The notes: a model not told the origin generated them from the letters alone. Counted from the stretch's first letter, positions 9,493 to 17,727 are shown. The stretch: 64,000 nucleotides of DNA from Psychroserpens mesophilus (GCF_000826645.1 NZ_JXJP01000001.1:372001-436000); one strand, 5' to 3'. Program-made: numbers and translations.

Positions 9493-11412
9493 ATGAGCAA
9501 CAACATTGAATTAGGCGATATTGCATTCGATTTACCTAAAAACCAATCAAACGTCATCAAAGTGATTGGAGTTGGTGGAGGTGGAAGCAATGCCATTAAT
9601 CACATGTTTCAACAAGGGATTAAAGGTGTTGACTTCGTGATTTGTAATACAGATGCCCAAGCACTACAAAATAGTGGTGTCCCAAACAAGATCCAATTAG
9701 GAGTGAATTTAACTGAAGGGTTAGGAGCAGGAGCAAACCCTGAAGTAGGAGAACAAGCAGCCGTTGAAAGTCTGGAAGATTTAAGACGTATGTTAGGAAC
9801 AAATACGAAAATGGTATTCATCACAGCCGGAATGGGTGGAGGTACAGGAACTGGAGCTGCACCAATCATCGCTAAACTTTCTAAAGAGATGGATATTTTA
9901 ACTGTTGGTATTGTAACGATGCCATTTCAGTTTGAAGGAAAAACAAGAAATGAGCAAGCGCAGAAAGGAATTGAAACGCTTCGTTCACATGTAGATTCTT
10001 TGGTAGTCATCAATAACAATAAACTTCGTGAGGTTTACGGAAATTTAGGGTTCAAAGCTGGTTTCTCTAAAGCCGATGAAGTGCTTTCAACAGCATCTCG
10101 TGGTATTGCTGAAGTCATTACACATCACTACACGCAAAATATTGATTTACGTGATGCAAAAACAGTATTAAGTAATAGCGGAACTGCAATTATGGGATCT
10201 TCTACAGCTTCAGGTAAAACCAGAGCTCAGGAAGCCATTATGAAAGCTTTAGATTCGCCATTATTGAATGATAATAAAATTACTGGAGCTAAAAACGTAT
10301 TGTTGCTCATCGTTTCAGGTTCTCAGGAAATTACTATTGACGAAATAGGAGAAATTAATGACCACATTCAAAATGAAGCAGGTCATGGTGCAAACATTAT
10401 TATGGGTGTTGGTGAAGATGATTCTTTAGAAGAGTCTATCTCTGTGACAATTATCGCTACTGGTTTCGATATAGATCAACAACACGAGATTTCTAATACA
10501 GAGCAAACTAAGGTTGTTCATGCTTTAGAAGACGATAGAAATGACGTACATGTTAAAGAAAGTGATCCGGCAATAATAACGCCAGACATTGTTCTTGAAA
10601 AAGAAAATCCTAAGCAAGATGTCGTGATACATACACTTGTAGAAGAAGATGATATAGAAGCGGTTACTGAAGATTTTGAAACAGATTTAATCACGACTAC
10701 TGATATCATCAGAAATATGAATGTCGTGTATGATGAAGTTTTAGATCATCAAACAATCGATGAGGATTTTATTATTACTCCTGTTCAGGAAGTGAAAGAA
10801 GATAGAATTGAAGCTGTTGAAGAAGAGCAGATTACATTAACTTTTGACTTGCCACTATCTTTTGGTCAGGAAGAAGAGGAGACGCCTCAGGTTGATGAAA
10901 AAACAGTATTTACATTAGATGAAGAGGTTAAAGATTTAGATGTTACAGACCATATTGAAATTGTTCCAGTAACTGAAGCAAATGAAGAAGGCGAAAAGCG
11001 TTATGCTCTAGATGATTTCATGACGTATGAGTCTTCAATTAATGAGACAAGTACGAAAGTTCAGCCAGAAGTAGAAGAAGAAATTGTATTTGAGAAAAAG
11101 ACAATAGAATCTGAGGTTTATGAAGAAGAGGTAAAAGAAGAAATTGACCCAATGAACAGTCCAATTTCAGATTTGCTTAAAGAAAGAGCTGATGAGCGCA
11201 GACGTAAGATGAAAGACTTTAATTACAAGTTCAATACCGCAAAAATTGATGATATTGAAAAAGAACCTGCATATAAAAGACAAGGTGTGAATTTAGAAGA
11301 ATCTCAGCATTCTTCAGATACCAAGGCTTCCAGAACTTCGGTTACAACTGATGATAACGACGATATTCAATTAAGAAGCAATAATTCATTTTTACACGAC
11401 AACGTAGATTAA
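9493..11412 (+). CDS. ftsZ: Cell division protein FtsZ with extended acidic tail
   Basis: A tubulin-like GTPase that forms the Z ring. The GTPase body covers about residues 15-335, with GVGGGGSNA and the tubulin signature GGGTGTG (115-121) followed by AAPIIAKLSKE. After it comes a roughly 300-residue Glu/Asp/Val-rich linker and a C-terminal part with basic segments (KERADERRRKMKDF) and the end SNNSFLHDNVD. At 639 residues it is far longer than the ~380 of Escherichia coli; long linkers are usual in Flavobacteriaceae. It is the last gene of the dcw operon and is followed by a strong terminator. Confidence 0.97.
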   Translation: MSNNIELGDIAFDLPKNQSNVIKVIGVGGGGSNAINHMFQQGIKGVDFVICNTDAQALQNSGVPNKIQLGVNLTEGLGAGANPEVGEQAAVESLEDLRRMLGTNTKMVFITAGMGGGTGTGAAPIIAKLSKEMDILTVGIVTMPFQFEGKTRNEQAQKGIETLRSHVDSLVVINNNKLREVYGNLGFKAGFSKADEVLSTASRGIAEVITHHYTQNIDLRDAKTVLSNSGTAIMGSSTASGKTRAQEAIMKALDSPLLNDNKITGAKNVLLLIVSGSQEITIDEIGEINDHIQNEAGHGANIIMGVGEDDSLEESISVTIIATGFDIDQQHEISNTEQTKVVHALEDDRNDVHVKESDPAIITPDIVLEKENPKQDVVIHTLVEEDDIEAVTEDFETDLITTTDIIRNMNVVYDEVLDHQTIDEDFIITPVQEVKEDRIEAVEEEQITLTFDLPLSFGQEEEETPQVDEKTVFTLDEEVKDLDVTDHIEIVPVTEANEEGEKRYALDDFMTYESSINETSTKVQPEVEEEIVFEKKTIESEVYEEEVKEEIDPMNSPISDLLKERADERRRKMKDFNYKFNTAKIDDIEKEPAYKRQGVNLEESQHSSDTKASRTSVTTDDNDDIQLRSNNSFLHDNVD

Positions 11413-11446
11413 TAGCAAATTTAGTTTAGTGTTTCACACTTTGTTA

Positions 11447-11486
11447 AACCCGAAAAGTTGAAATTAACTTTTCGGGTTTTTTATAT
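11447..11486 (+). terminator. Rho-independent terminator after ftsZ
   Basis: A perfect 13-bp stem, AACCCGAAAAGTT (11447-11459) and AACTTTTCGGGTT (11466-11478), with a 6-nt loop and followed by a T-rich tract. It lies 34 bp after the ftsZ stop and marks the end of the dcw operon. Confidence 0.9.
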
Positions 11487-11528
11487 CTGAATAATTTCAG
11501 TCTTTCTAAAAAACACTTAGATTTTCAT

Positions 11529-11536
11529 TACCTTTG
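11529..11536 (+). promoter_or_regulatory. Candidate -7 element for yqeY
   Basis: TACCTTTG matches the Bacteroidota -7 consensus TAnnTTTG and ends 22 bp before the yqeY ATG. No clean TTTG -33 box is visible at the usual distance, so this is a moderate call. It fits the terminator just upstream, which means yqeY needs its own promoter. Confidence 0.4.
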
Positions 11537-11558
11537 CATTTTAAATACAAGATGAAAT

Positions 11559-12005
11559 ATGAGTTTGCAACAACAGATAATGACAGCCATGAAGTCTGCA
11601 ATGAAAGAAAAAGACCAAACAGCTTTAGCAGCATTAAGAGCTGTTAAGTCTGAACTTTTATTGGCTCAAACTTCAGGTTCGGCAGAAGGCATAACAGAAG
11701 ACGAAGAAATAAAAATTCTGTCTAAGTTAGTAAAGCAAAGAAAGGATAGTGCATCAATTTATACAGAACAGAATCGTAATGATTTAGCTGAACCAGAATT
11801 AGCTCAAGCTGAAATTATTTCTCAGTTTTTGCCAGCCCAGCTTAGTGAGGAAGACATTGAAAAGGTGGTTGTTGATACTATTGAAAAAGTAGGAGCAGAA
11901 GGCATGAAAGATATGGGTAAAGTGATGGGAATGGTAAATCAACAATTAGCAGGACAAGCTGACGGAAAAACCATTTCTATGATTGTTAAAGCTAAATTAT
12001 CTTAA
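11559..12005 (+). CDS. GatB/YqeY domain protein
   Basis: A 148-residue protein of the YqeY family, related to the tail domain of the GatB subunit of the tRNA-dependent amidotransferase; its exact role is not settled. Seen: KDQTALAALRAVKSELL near the N-terminus, the helical SKLVKQRKDSASIY segment, the EPELAQAEIISQFLPAQLSEEDI core and the KDMGKVMGMVNQQLAGQADG end. Length and layout are normal. It is monocistronic between the ftsZ terminator and tRNA-Arg. Confidence 0.9.
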   Translation: MSLQQQIMTAMKSAMKEKDQTALAALRAVKSELLLAQTSGSAEGITEDEEIKILSKLVKQRKDSASIYTEQNRNDLAEPELAQAEIISQFLPAQLSEEDIEKVVVDTIEKVGAEGMKDMGKVMGMVNQQLAGQADGKTISMIVKAKLS

Positions 12006-12024
12006 TAATTTTAAACATAAATAG

Positions 12025-12058
12025 GATGTCACCTTGAACGCAGTCGAAAGGTCGCATC
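12025..12058. repeat. Short inverted repeat upstream of tRNA-Arg
   Basis: GATGTCACCTT (12025-12035) and AAGGTCGCATC (12048-12058) are imperfect inverted arms (9 of 11 positions) around an 12-base loop. The element looks like a truncated relative of the REP-like elements of the dcw operon and lies just 10 bp before the tRNA gene. Confidence 0.45.
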
Positions 12059-12068
12059 GTGTTATAAT

Positions 12069-12142
12069 GGCCTCGTAGTTCAACTGGATAGAATATCAGA
12101 TTTCGGCTCTGAGGGTTGGAGGTTCGAATCCTCTCGAGGTCA
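12069..12142 (+). tRNA. tRNA-Arg (anticodon TCG)
   Basis: The cloverleaf can be drawn directly. The acceptor stem is GGCCTCG with CGAGGTC (one G-T pair). The D arm contains AACTGGATAGAA. The anticodon stem TCAGA/TCTGA encloses the loop TTTCGGC, giving anticodon TCG at 34-36. The T arm is GAGG-TTCGAAT-CCTC. The discriminator base is A and no CCA is encoded. The gene is 74 nt including base 73. Confidence 0.95.
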
Positions 12143-12162
12143 CGAATAAATACTAAAAAAAG

Positions 12163-12193
12163 AAAAATGCCAAGCTCGCTTGAGCATTTTTTT
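12163..12193 (+). terminator. Terminator after tRNA-Arg
   Basis: AAAAATGC (12163-12170) pairs with GCATTTTT (12184-12191), with the inner CAAG/CTTG stem and one bulged A, followed by more T. It ends the tRNA transcript 20 bp after the tRNA. Confidence 0.75.
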
Positions 12194-12200
12194 GTTTTTA

Positions 12201-12325
12201 GTATTTTCAAAGCGGAGCGCATGAGGAATAGCGCATGTCAATGAGCTAATCCTGTATTTTCAAAGCGGAGCGCATGAGGAATAGCGCATGTCAATGAGCT
12301 AATCCTGTATTTTCAAAGCGGAGCG
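12201..12325. repeat. 53-bp tandem repeat, about 2.4 copies
   Basis: Two identical 53-bp units (12201-12253 and 12254-12306) begin with GTATTTTCAAAGCGGAGCG, and a third partial unit of 19 bp (12307-12325) follows, ending 14 bp before the lysR stop codon. The two full units are identical by eye, so the duplication is recent or is kept homogenised. The unit has no evident open reading frame; within it GCGCATG occurs twice. No function is assigned. Confidence 0.9.
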
Positions 12326-12339
12326 TTTATAATGAAGAT

Positions 12340-13266
12340 TTAGTCGTATTTATTAAACCAGTTAAAATGGTTTTTCATAATCTGTGATTTATTATCATTG
12401 ATATGATCAACTAAATGCTTGGCAATGGTAGAAAGGTTTTTTGATTTTAACCAAATTAAGTTCCAATTGGTAGTCATGGGTAATCCCTTCATTGGTATAA
12501 TTTGTAAATCACCATTATTAAGTTCGTTCTTAATGCCGATTAAAGGCATTATCGAGTAACCTAAGCCTGCTACAACAGCTTGTTTGAGTGCTTCATTTGA
12601 TTTTAGTTCCATCTTTTTGTATGTAGAGATATTTTGTGAAGCAATAAAGTACTCCATTTGTTTTCGAGTAGCAGATCCTTCTTCCCTGTAAATAAGTGGT
12701 AGTTTTTCAAATTTTGTTTTTGACAATTTTTTATTGATAGATTTAAATTGTTTTCCTCCTACTAGGTATAATTTGTTTTCCATAAGCTCTATACGATCTA
12801 ACTTCAAATGTTCAGGTATAACGGAAACCATGGCAAAATCGACTCGATTTTCCTCTAGAGATTTTACCACTTCGGACTTATTTGTAACATCCATATTTAA
12901 TGCAACACCATTATGCTTAGACATAAAGTCTGTAAGAAAATATGGAATTACATATTTTGCTGTAGACACAATTGCAATTTTTAGTTTTCCTGATAATTCA
13001 CCTCGAAATGAGAGCGCTTTATAATTTATTGCATTTACTTCACTAAGTATTTTTTCCGCTGCTAAAGCTATTTCTTCACCAAATTCGGTAATGTAAATTT
13101 TTCGTCCTACAACCTCAAATAGGGGAATTTCAAATTGATCCTGAAATTTTTTTAGTTGTATTGATACCGCTGGTTGAGTCAAAAATAACTCCTCTGAAGC
13201 TTTTGTAACACTTTTAAGTTGAGACACTTTGAGGAAAATTTCTAATTGATGTAATGTATAATGCAT
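12340..13266 (-). CDS. LysR-family transcriptional regulator
   Basis: A 308-residue DNA-binding regulator. The N-terminal winged helix-turn-helix is clear at residues 1-65 (HQLEIFLKVSQLKSVTKASE, then LTQPAVSIQLKKF), followed by a linker helix and a LysR substrate-binding domain to about residue 300. The domain resembles the CbbR/CysB-like group, but the effector cannot be read from the sequence. It is divergent from the small membrane protein and bicarbonate permease genes, 83 bp away, which suggests that it regulates them and perhaps senses carbon or nitrogen status. An upstream dyad fits autoregulation. Confidence 0.9.
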   Translation of the reverse strand: MHYTLHQLEIFLKVSQLKSVTKASEELFLTQPAVSIQLKKFQDQFEIPLFEVVGRKIYITEFGEEIALAAEKILSEVNAINYKALSFRGELSGKLKIAIVSTAKYVIPYFLTDFMSKHNGVALNMDVTNKSEVVKSLEENRVDFAMVSVIPEHLKLDRIELMENKLYLVGGKQFKSINKKLSKTKFEKLPLIYREEGSATRKQMEYFIASQNISTYKKMELKSNEALKQAVVAGLGYSIMPLIGIKNELNNGDLQIIPMKGLPMTTNWNLIWLKSKNLSTIAKHLVDHINDNKSQIMKNHFNWFNKYD

Positions 13267-13275
13267 AAATAATAG

Positions 13276-13290
13276 TTATGAATATTATAA
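13276..13290. promoter_or_regulatory. Candidate LysR operator (T-N11-A dyad)
   Basis: TTATGAATATTATAA is a dyad containing the T-N11-A core typical of LysR-type boxes. It lies 10 bp upstream of the lysR start and 60 bp upstream of the divergent gene at 13350. The divergent side also has a weak -7-like box near 13325-13333 and no clear -33 box, as expected for an activator-dependent promoter. The region is very AT-rich, so a chance dyad is possible. Confidence 0.4.
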
Positions 13291-13349
13291 TAAATATAAA
13301 TAAAAATATATAAAAATTACATCTAATATTTGCATTAAAATTAAAACAA

Positions 13350-13604
13350 ATGAATGATTTAATATTAAACAAACAACGCAATCAAAGCCTCAAAAGAGAA
13401 GCGCTTGATAAATCGATTAAGAGAAAACGACTAATTTTGATTAAACCTCTCTTAATGCTAGCTGTTCTCAGTACATTCATTATTCTTTCAATCAAGAATA
13501 ATAATTTATTCCTTTCTGAATTATTAATTTCTGGAGGAATTCTAATGCTAATTTTTATAGTCTATCTGTTTTCGCAGAAGGAAGCTAATCGTAATAATTT
13601 GTAG
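13350..13604 (+). CDS. Small two-span membrane protein of unknown function
   Basis: An 84-residue protein that I do not recognise. The first 28 residues are strongly basic (NKQRNQSLKREALDKSIKRK), then two hydrophobic segments at about 29-48 and 53-73 are separated by a short loop, with a short hydrophilic end. The predicted form is an inner-membrane hairpin with the N-terminus in the cytoplasm. It ends 7 bp before the bicarbonate permease gene and is presumably cotranscribed and possibly functionally linked with it. Confidence 0.7.
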   Translation: MNDLILNKQRNQSLKREALDKSIKRKRLILIKPLLMLAVLSTFIILSIKNNNLFLSELLISGGILMLIFIVYLFSQKEANRNNL

Positions 13605-13611
13605 ACGTGTA

Positions 13612-14580
13612 ATGGATTTTCATCTGCTTATTGATAACCTCACAAACCCAGCATTACTATTTTTCTTTTTAGGTGTAATAGCAGTCCAGTTAAAAAGTGA
13701 TTTAAGTATTCCAGAAAACTCTTCGAAATTTATTTCTTTTTATCTTCTATTGTCTATTGGCTTTAAAGGTGGTCAAGAACTAGCACATAGTGAGTTTAAT
13801 ATGGAAATTTTATGGGCTTTGCTCTTCGGAATTGTTTTGGCCTTGGTGGTTCCTGTGTATACCTATTTTATCCTCAGAAAAAAATTTAGTGTAGAAAATG
13901 CAGGAGCAATTGCAGCGGCTTACGGCTCTGTAAGTGCGGTAACATTTGTTACAACTATCTCCTTTTTAGAGCTGGAGCAGATTCCTTTTAGTGGCCACAT
14001 GGTCGCTGTTATGGCTCTTATGGAAGCACCTTCTATAATGGTTGGTTTACTTTTAATGACGTTTTATAAAAAGAAAAATAAAGAGAATAGTCAGGTACCA
14101 ATGAAGAAAGTATTACATCATGCTCTCACTAACGGAAGTGTGCTTATAATCATTGGTAGTTTGGTAATTGGCTTGTTGGCAAGTGAGGCTCAAGCTGAAG
14201 GGATTAAGCCATTTACCACAGATATCTTTAAAGGTTTTCTTGCCGTTTTTCTATTAGATATGGGAATCGTAAGTGGCAGGAAATTATCTGATTTTGTTAA
14301 GAAAGGTTGGTTTGCTTTAGTGTTTGCTATCTTAATTCCAATTATAAATGGGTCTTTGGTTGCAATTATAAGTGGTGTTTTGACTACTAGCAATGGAAAT
14401 AGACTATTATTTGCTATTCTTGCTGCAAGTGCATCATATATTGCTGTTCCAGCTGCTATGAAGATTGCAGCTCCAAGAGCTAATCCGAGTTTATATATAC
14501 CAATGGCTTTAGCCATAACTTTTCCATTCAATATTACCCTCGGGATGCCTTTATACCTCTGTATTATAAATTTAACCTAA
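13612..14580 (+). CDS. SbtA-like sodium-dependent bicarbonate permease
   Basis: A 322-residue membrane protein with about ten hydrophobic segments that resembles the SbtA family (PF05982), single-subunit Na+/bicarbonate symporters best known from cyanobacteria. Family-like segments are the N-terminal NPALLFFFLGVIAVQLKSDL, YLLLSIGFKGGQEL near 45-58, AAAYGSVSAVTFVTTISFLE near 102-121, and LLDMGIVSGRK. In marine Flavobacteriia such permeases are thought to support anaplerotic CO2 fixation. A lysR gene is divergent upstream and a 99-aa unknown is downstream, where cyanobacteria carry the regulator SbtB. Confidence 0.85.
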   Translation: MDFHLLIDNLTNPALLFFFLGVIAVQLKSDLSIPENSSKFISFYLLLSIGFKGGQELAHSEFNMEILWALLFGIVLALVVPVYTYFILRKKFSVENAGAIAAAYGSVSAVTFVTTISFLELEQIPFSGHMVAVMALMEAPSIMVGLLLMTFYKKKNKENSQVPMKKVLHHALTNGSVLIIIGSLVIGLLASEAQAEGIKPFTTDIFKGFLAVFLLDMGIVSGRKLSDFVKKGWFALVFAILIPIINGSLVAIISGVLTTSNGNRLLFAILAASASYIAVPAAMKIAAPRANPSLYIPMALAITFPFNITLGMPLYLCIINLT

Positions 14581-14628
14581 ATAAAATATTACTTCAACTT
14601 TATATCACAAATAAAACAATTTAAAATC

Positions 14629-14928
14629 ATGGAAACTTTAGAAGCAATTAAGAAACAACAAAAGATAAATCTAATTGATGGGTGCTACAATGCATCGGAA
14701 GCATCTCAGATAATTAATGCTGTATTGAATGTCAAAATTAACTTTCATAAATTGCAAAGATTATCTATTACCGAAGGGAATCATAAGGATAAGTGTGAAA
14801 TTGACAATGGTCGAATAAACGAATTAATGAACGAACAAGTCCTAGCCAAGGAATTCTTTTCTCAAGCGCGATTAGAAGGAAAAAAGCTAAAAATGCGTAG
14901 TACGATTTATATTGAAATAGAAGATTAA
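14629..14928 (+). CDS. Conserved-looking 99-aa protein downstream of sbtA
   Basis: A 99-residue soluble protein with no signal peptide or membrane span. The order is a helical N-terminus (LEAIKKQQKINL), a segment DGCYNASEASQIINAVLNVK, a central HKLQRLSITEGNH, and a charged helix followed by a possible strand (KMRSTIYIEIED). It lacks the PII-type features of cyanobacterial SbtB, although it holds the same position 48 bp after the permease. I do not recognise a defined family. A regulator of the permease is a positional inference only. Confidence 0.7.
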   Translation: METLEAIKKQQKINLIDGCYNASEASQIINAVLNVKINFHKLQRLSITEGNHKDKCEIDNGRINELMNEQVLAKEFFSQARLEGKKLKMRSTIYIEIED

Positions 14929-14964
14929 TCTTGAATGTATAAGTTGCATTGTAGGTTGATATTT

Positions 14965-15018
14965 TTTAAAACTCAAATGTGTAATTAGGCTTACTAGTTA
15001 TATTATTTGAGTTTTAAA
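14965..15018 (+). terminator. Long inverted repeat, probable terminator of the sbtA unit
   Basis: A perfect 14-bp inverted repeat, TTTAAAACTCAAAT (14965-14978) and ATTTGAGTTTTAAA (15005-15018), has a 26-nt loop and is followed by TTTTAG. It occupies most of the 108-bp gap between the 99-aa gene and the peptidase gene. The low GC and large loop make it weaker than the ftsZ terminator. Confidence 0.55.
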
Positions 15019-15036
15019 TTTTAGTATATTTAGTAC

Positions 15037-15927
15037 ATGCTAAATCCCCTAATATTAATTTTCATCCTACAAAAGAATATAGAAGACTCAATAATTTTTC
15101 ATTGGGTATTTTTATTACTTACAAGTATTCTAACTTTAGGTGCTATCCTTATAATTGTAAGAGGGTTGTTTAATTTCTTTGAGATGGCTTATGTAGAATA
15201 TGTCGAGAAAAAGTTGTTTTACAATCATATATATATTTATAAAAACAAACTTCAACCTGGGCAAAAAAGTATCTTAAAACAGAATTTTCGATTCTATGAA
15301 AGACTACCATTCAAACAAAAAATTCATTTTGAACATCGTGTATCTAAGCTTTTAAAAGATAAAGAATTTATTGGTAAAGAAATTGATGTTACTGAAGAAA
15401 TGAAGCTTATTATTGCTGCAACTCAAACTAAGCTAACGTTTGGGCTAAGGGATTATAGAATTAGTACCGTCGAACGGATTATCTTTTATCCAACTGAATT
15501 TTATTCTCAAACGAACAAAACCTACCATAAGGGAGAATTTAACCTAGGTTATAAGGCATTGGTGTTTTCTTGGAAGGATATATTGCATGGTTACGAAGTG
15601 CACAATGACAATATGAATCTGGCAATACACGAGTTTATACATGCCATTCATTTTTACTATTTAAGTGCCAGAAGGAAAAGTACGAGTGCCGCTATATTTA
15701 TCGATTCATATGTTGAATTGACAGAAGCATTAGACAAGAATAATGCACTAAAGAAAAAATTGATTGATTCAAAGTACTTAAGAGATTACGCCTATACTAA
15801 CCAATTCGAGTTTTTAGCAGTAATAATAGAGACCTTTATTGAAACACCACAAGAATTTAAATCCCAGTTTCCAGAGATTTATATAAAAGTAAAAGGAATG
15901 CTAAATTTTAATTTTCCTGGATATTGA
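15037..15927 (+). CDS. MtfA-like M90 zinc peptidase, membrane-anchored
   Basis: A 296-residue protein with an N-terminal membrane segment at about 22-45 and a domain resembling the MtfA (M90) peptidases. Seen: the HEFIH zinc motif at residues 198-202, with a downstream QFEFLAVIIETF segment whose Glu at about 258 corresponds to the third zinc ligand in the ECFAV-like motif of MtfA. Escherichia coli MtfA is a soluble peptidase that binds the repressor Mlc; the partner here is unknown. The gene converges with the outer-membrane protein gene, their stops only 3 bp apart. The ATG at 15037 gives the membrane anchor. Confidence 0.82.
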   Translation: MLNPLILIFILQKNIEDSIIFHWVFLLLTSILTLGAILIIVRGLFNFFEMAYVEYVEKKLFYNHIYIYKNKLQPGQKSILKQNFRFYERLPFKQKIHFEHRVSKLLKDKEFIGKEIDVTEEMKLIIAATQTKLTFGLRDYRISTVERIIFYPTEFYSQTNKTYHKGEFNLGYKALVFSWKDILHGYEVHNDNMNLAIHEFIHAIHFYYLSARRKSTSAAIFIDSYVELTEALDKNNALKKKLIDSKYLRDYAYTNQFEFLAVIIETFIETPQEFKSQFPEIYIKVKGMLNFNFPGY

Positions 15928-15930
15928 TGC

Positions 15931-16533
15931 TTAGAGTTTAAAAACTACCTGTAGCATATATTGAAAATGGTTATTATCAAATTGTCTATCTTTTGCATTG
16001 ACAGCAAATTTTGCAACACCTTGAAGACGTACGCCTATATTGTCTGAAACCCAAAGAGTTCCACCAAAAGCAAGGTTACCTGAAGAGTTAAGCTCATTAA
16101 CTGAGAAAATACCAAATCCTGCACCAGCATAAAGATCTATCCAATCAGCGTTGAACAGGACATCAGAAAAATAGTACTTAATGTAAGTATTCGTTGAGAT
16201 GTACGTATAATCTTTTTTTAATACGCCACCATCAATTTCATTTTTAACTTCATACCCATTAATAGTAACATCTTGCTCTATGGCAAAATATTTTGACCAC
16301 TTGTGTTCTATCGCAATAGCAAATGGGTTTTTAAATTGAAACTCATCTAGGCGAGCAAAAGGTTGTCTTGTTCCTAGACTTCCAACAGCATTTACTCCAA
16401 CACTAAGTTTCCATGGTGAATCTATAAAATCGCTTTCCGAAGCAGTATCATATCTAGTATTAGAAGTGGTTTGTGATTGACTATCAAAAGTAAATAATGA
16501 TACTAGAATTAAAAATAAAACTAAATTTCTCAT
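15931..16533 (-). CDS. Outer-membrane beta-barrel protein
   Basis: A 200-residue protein with a signal peptide (about residues 1-20, ending FDSQSQ) and alternating strands rich in aromatic residues (SVGVNAVGSLG, FAIAIEHKW, NTYIKYYF, DLYAGAGFGIF, GVRLQGVAKFA). The C-terminus is YMLQVVFKL, as in small 8-strand barrels. No enzymatic motif is seen. It has its own well-formed promoter at 16554-16584, so it need not be part of the nucleotidyltransferase operon upstream. Confidence 0.8.
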   Translation of the reverse strand: MRNLVLFLILVSLFTFDSQSQTTSNTRYDTASESDFIDSPWKLSVGVNAVGSLGTRQPFARLDEFQFKNPFAIAIEHKWSKYFAIEQDVTINGYEVKNEIDGGVLKKDYTYISTNTYIKYYFSDVLFNADWIDLYAGAGFGIFSVNELNSSGNLAFGGTLWVSDNIGVRLQGVAKFAVNAKDRQFDNNHFQYMLQVVFKL

Positions 16534-16553
16534 AGTAAAACAATAAGTTAATC

Positions 16554-16584
16554 CAAATATATGCTTTAAGCACTAATTTACAAA
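16554..16584 (-). promoter_or_regulatory. Bacteroidota promoter of the outer-membrane protein gene
   Basis: Read on the minus strand: TTTG (16584-16581), a 19-bp spacer, then TATATTTG (16561-16554). This matches the consensus TTTG-N19-TAnnTTTG exactly. The -7 box ends 20 bp before the ATG at 16533. Confidence 0.7.
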
Positions 16585-16629
16585 GAAACAGTAAACATAT
16601 TACATTTAAAAATTAAGGCTTAAGAATTT

Positions 16630-17691
16630 TTAAGCTTTGTTCAGCCTAGAATTTTTTCCATATGCTTTAATAATATCCTTTCTGTAGTTTTTGTTGTGTA
16701 TAAAGTGCCATATTCTAGTTGTCAGTAAAGTTTTGAAAAATACAAATTTTGTAATAAAACCATCTATAATTTTCTTCAACCAAGGATGTTTTAATTTTAA
16801 TAAAAATAAGGTATTTATAAAAGAGTTAGACTTATGATTATTAAAATCACTAAAGAAAATTTTAGCTATTGAAAAGTATTTTCTGAAATATGAGCCCTTA
16901 TAAATTTCTTCAAAGTTGTAATTGTATTTTCTGTTAAGAATTAATAAGTCATAAATAGATCTCATGCTGATTCTACTAAATAAATGCCCAGAGTCATTAG
17001 CTTGAAAATTAAGGATAGAATGGGATAATAGGTGTTTGTCTGAGGGTACAAAAATTTGTTGAACAGTTTCTTTCGTGTTTAAAATGTCTGTGACCTCTAA
17101 ATAACCTTTATAAGGATTTAACAGTACTTTATTATGGATTTCAACTGCTGCTAAATTGACATCAGATTGAAGTCTGGGTAAATGCTTGTTATTGAAATAT
17201 TTAGCGCTAATTCCTTGTTTAGTACTTTTGTAATTATGATTTAGCAATAATTGATAGCTTTCATTGATTTGGCTTTCTTGAACTAAAACATCTATATCTC
17301 CTAACATGCGTTCTCCAAAATCTTCAAAATGGTTTTTAACTAAGTAAGCAGCACCTTTTAAAAAAACATAGTTTATTTTGTTTTGATTAAATATGGTTGC
17401 AATCGATTTAATTTCATTCAACAAGGTGATATTTCGATTTCTGTTAATACCAGTGATTTCTTCTAAGTATAACTCTAATTCTTTAGGGATATACTCCAAT
17501 AATTGCTTTTCTTTTAATCTGCAGTAGCACGTCGTTAAAACAAGAAAGTCACTAGCAACAAATACAAATTGTTCCCAATCTATAGCATTGGACACCATTT
17601 TTTGTTTAAGAGCATCTGTTGAGTTTTCAAAACTCAATATATCAGCAATTATCTGTAAAGTGTATTTATATGATTTTTGATGTGAAGACAA
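16630..17691 (-). CDS. PF14907-type nucleotidyltransferase-fold protein
   Basis: A 353-residue protein of the uncharacterised nucleotidyltransferase family. Seen: YVFLKGAAYL (109-117) followed by ERMLGDIDVLV (127-137), the metal-binding DxD pattern of polymerase-beta-like nucleotidyltransferases. A mostly helical, basic C-terminal half contains the histidine/asparagine-rich segment DKHLLSHSILNFQAND. Members of this family often occur with HPr-kinase-like proteins in peptide-modification clusters such as some lasso peptide loci. It is 36 bp downstream of the kinase gene on the same strand, so it is likely cotranscribed. The substrate is unknown. Confidence 0.82.
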   Translation of the reverse strand: MSSHQKSYKYTLQIIADILSFENSTDALKQKMVSNAIDWEQFVFVASDFLVLTTCYCRLKEKQLLEYIPKELELYLEEITGINRNRNITLLNEIKSIATIFNQNKINYVFLKGAAYLVKNHFEDFGERMLGDIDVLVQESQINESYQLLLNHNYKSTKQGISAKYFNNKHLPRLQSDVNLAAVEIHNKVLLNPYKGYLEVTDILNTKETVQQIFVPSDKHLLSHSILNFQANDSGHLFSRISMRSIYDLLILNRKYNYNFEEIYKGSYFRKYFSIAKIFFSDFNNHKSNSFINTLFLLKLKHPWLKKIIDGFITKFVFFKTLLTTRIWHFIHNKNYRKDIIKAYGKNSRLNKA

Positions 17692-17727
17692 TTGTTTTTA
17701 TTAAGTACTTAAAAGTAAGTAAAAACT

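Noticed and set aside
12201-12325. 53-bp repeats considered as a CRISPR array
   Set aside because: The units are directly adjacent with no variable spacers, and no cas genes are in the window.
14629-14928. SbtB (PII-like) call for the 99-aa protein
   Set aside because: The position matches, but no PII-type sequence pattern or C-terminal loop is recognisable.
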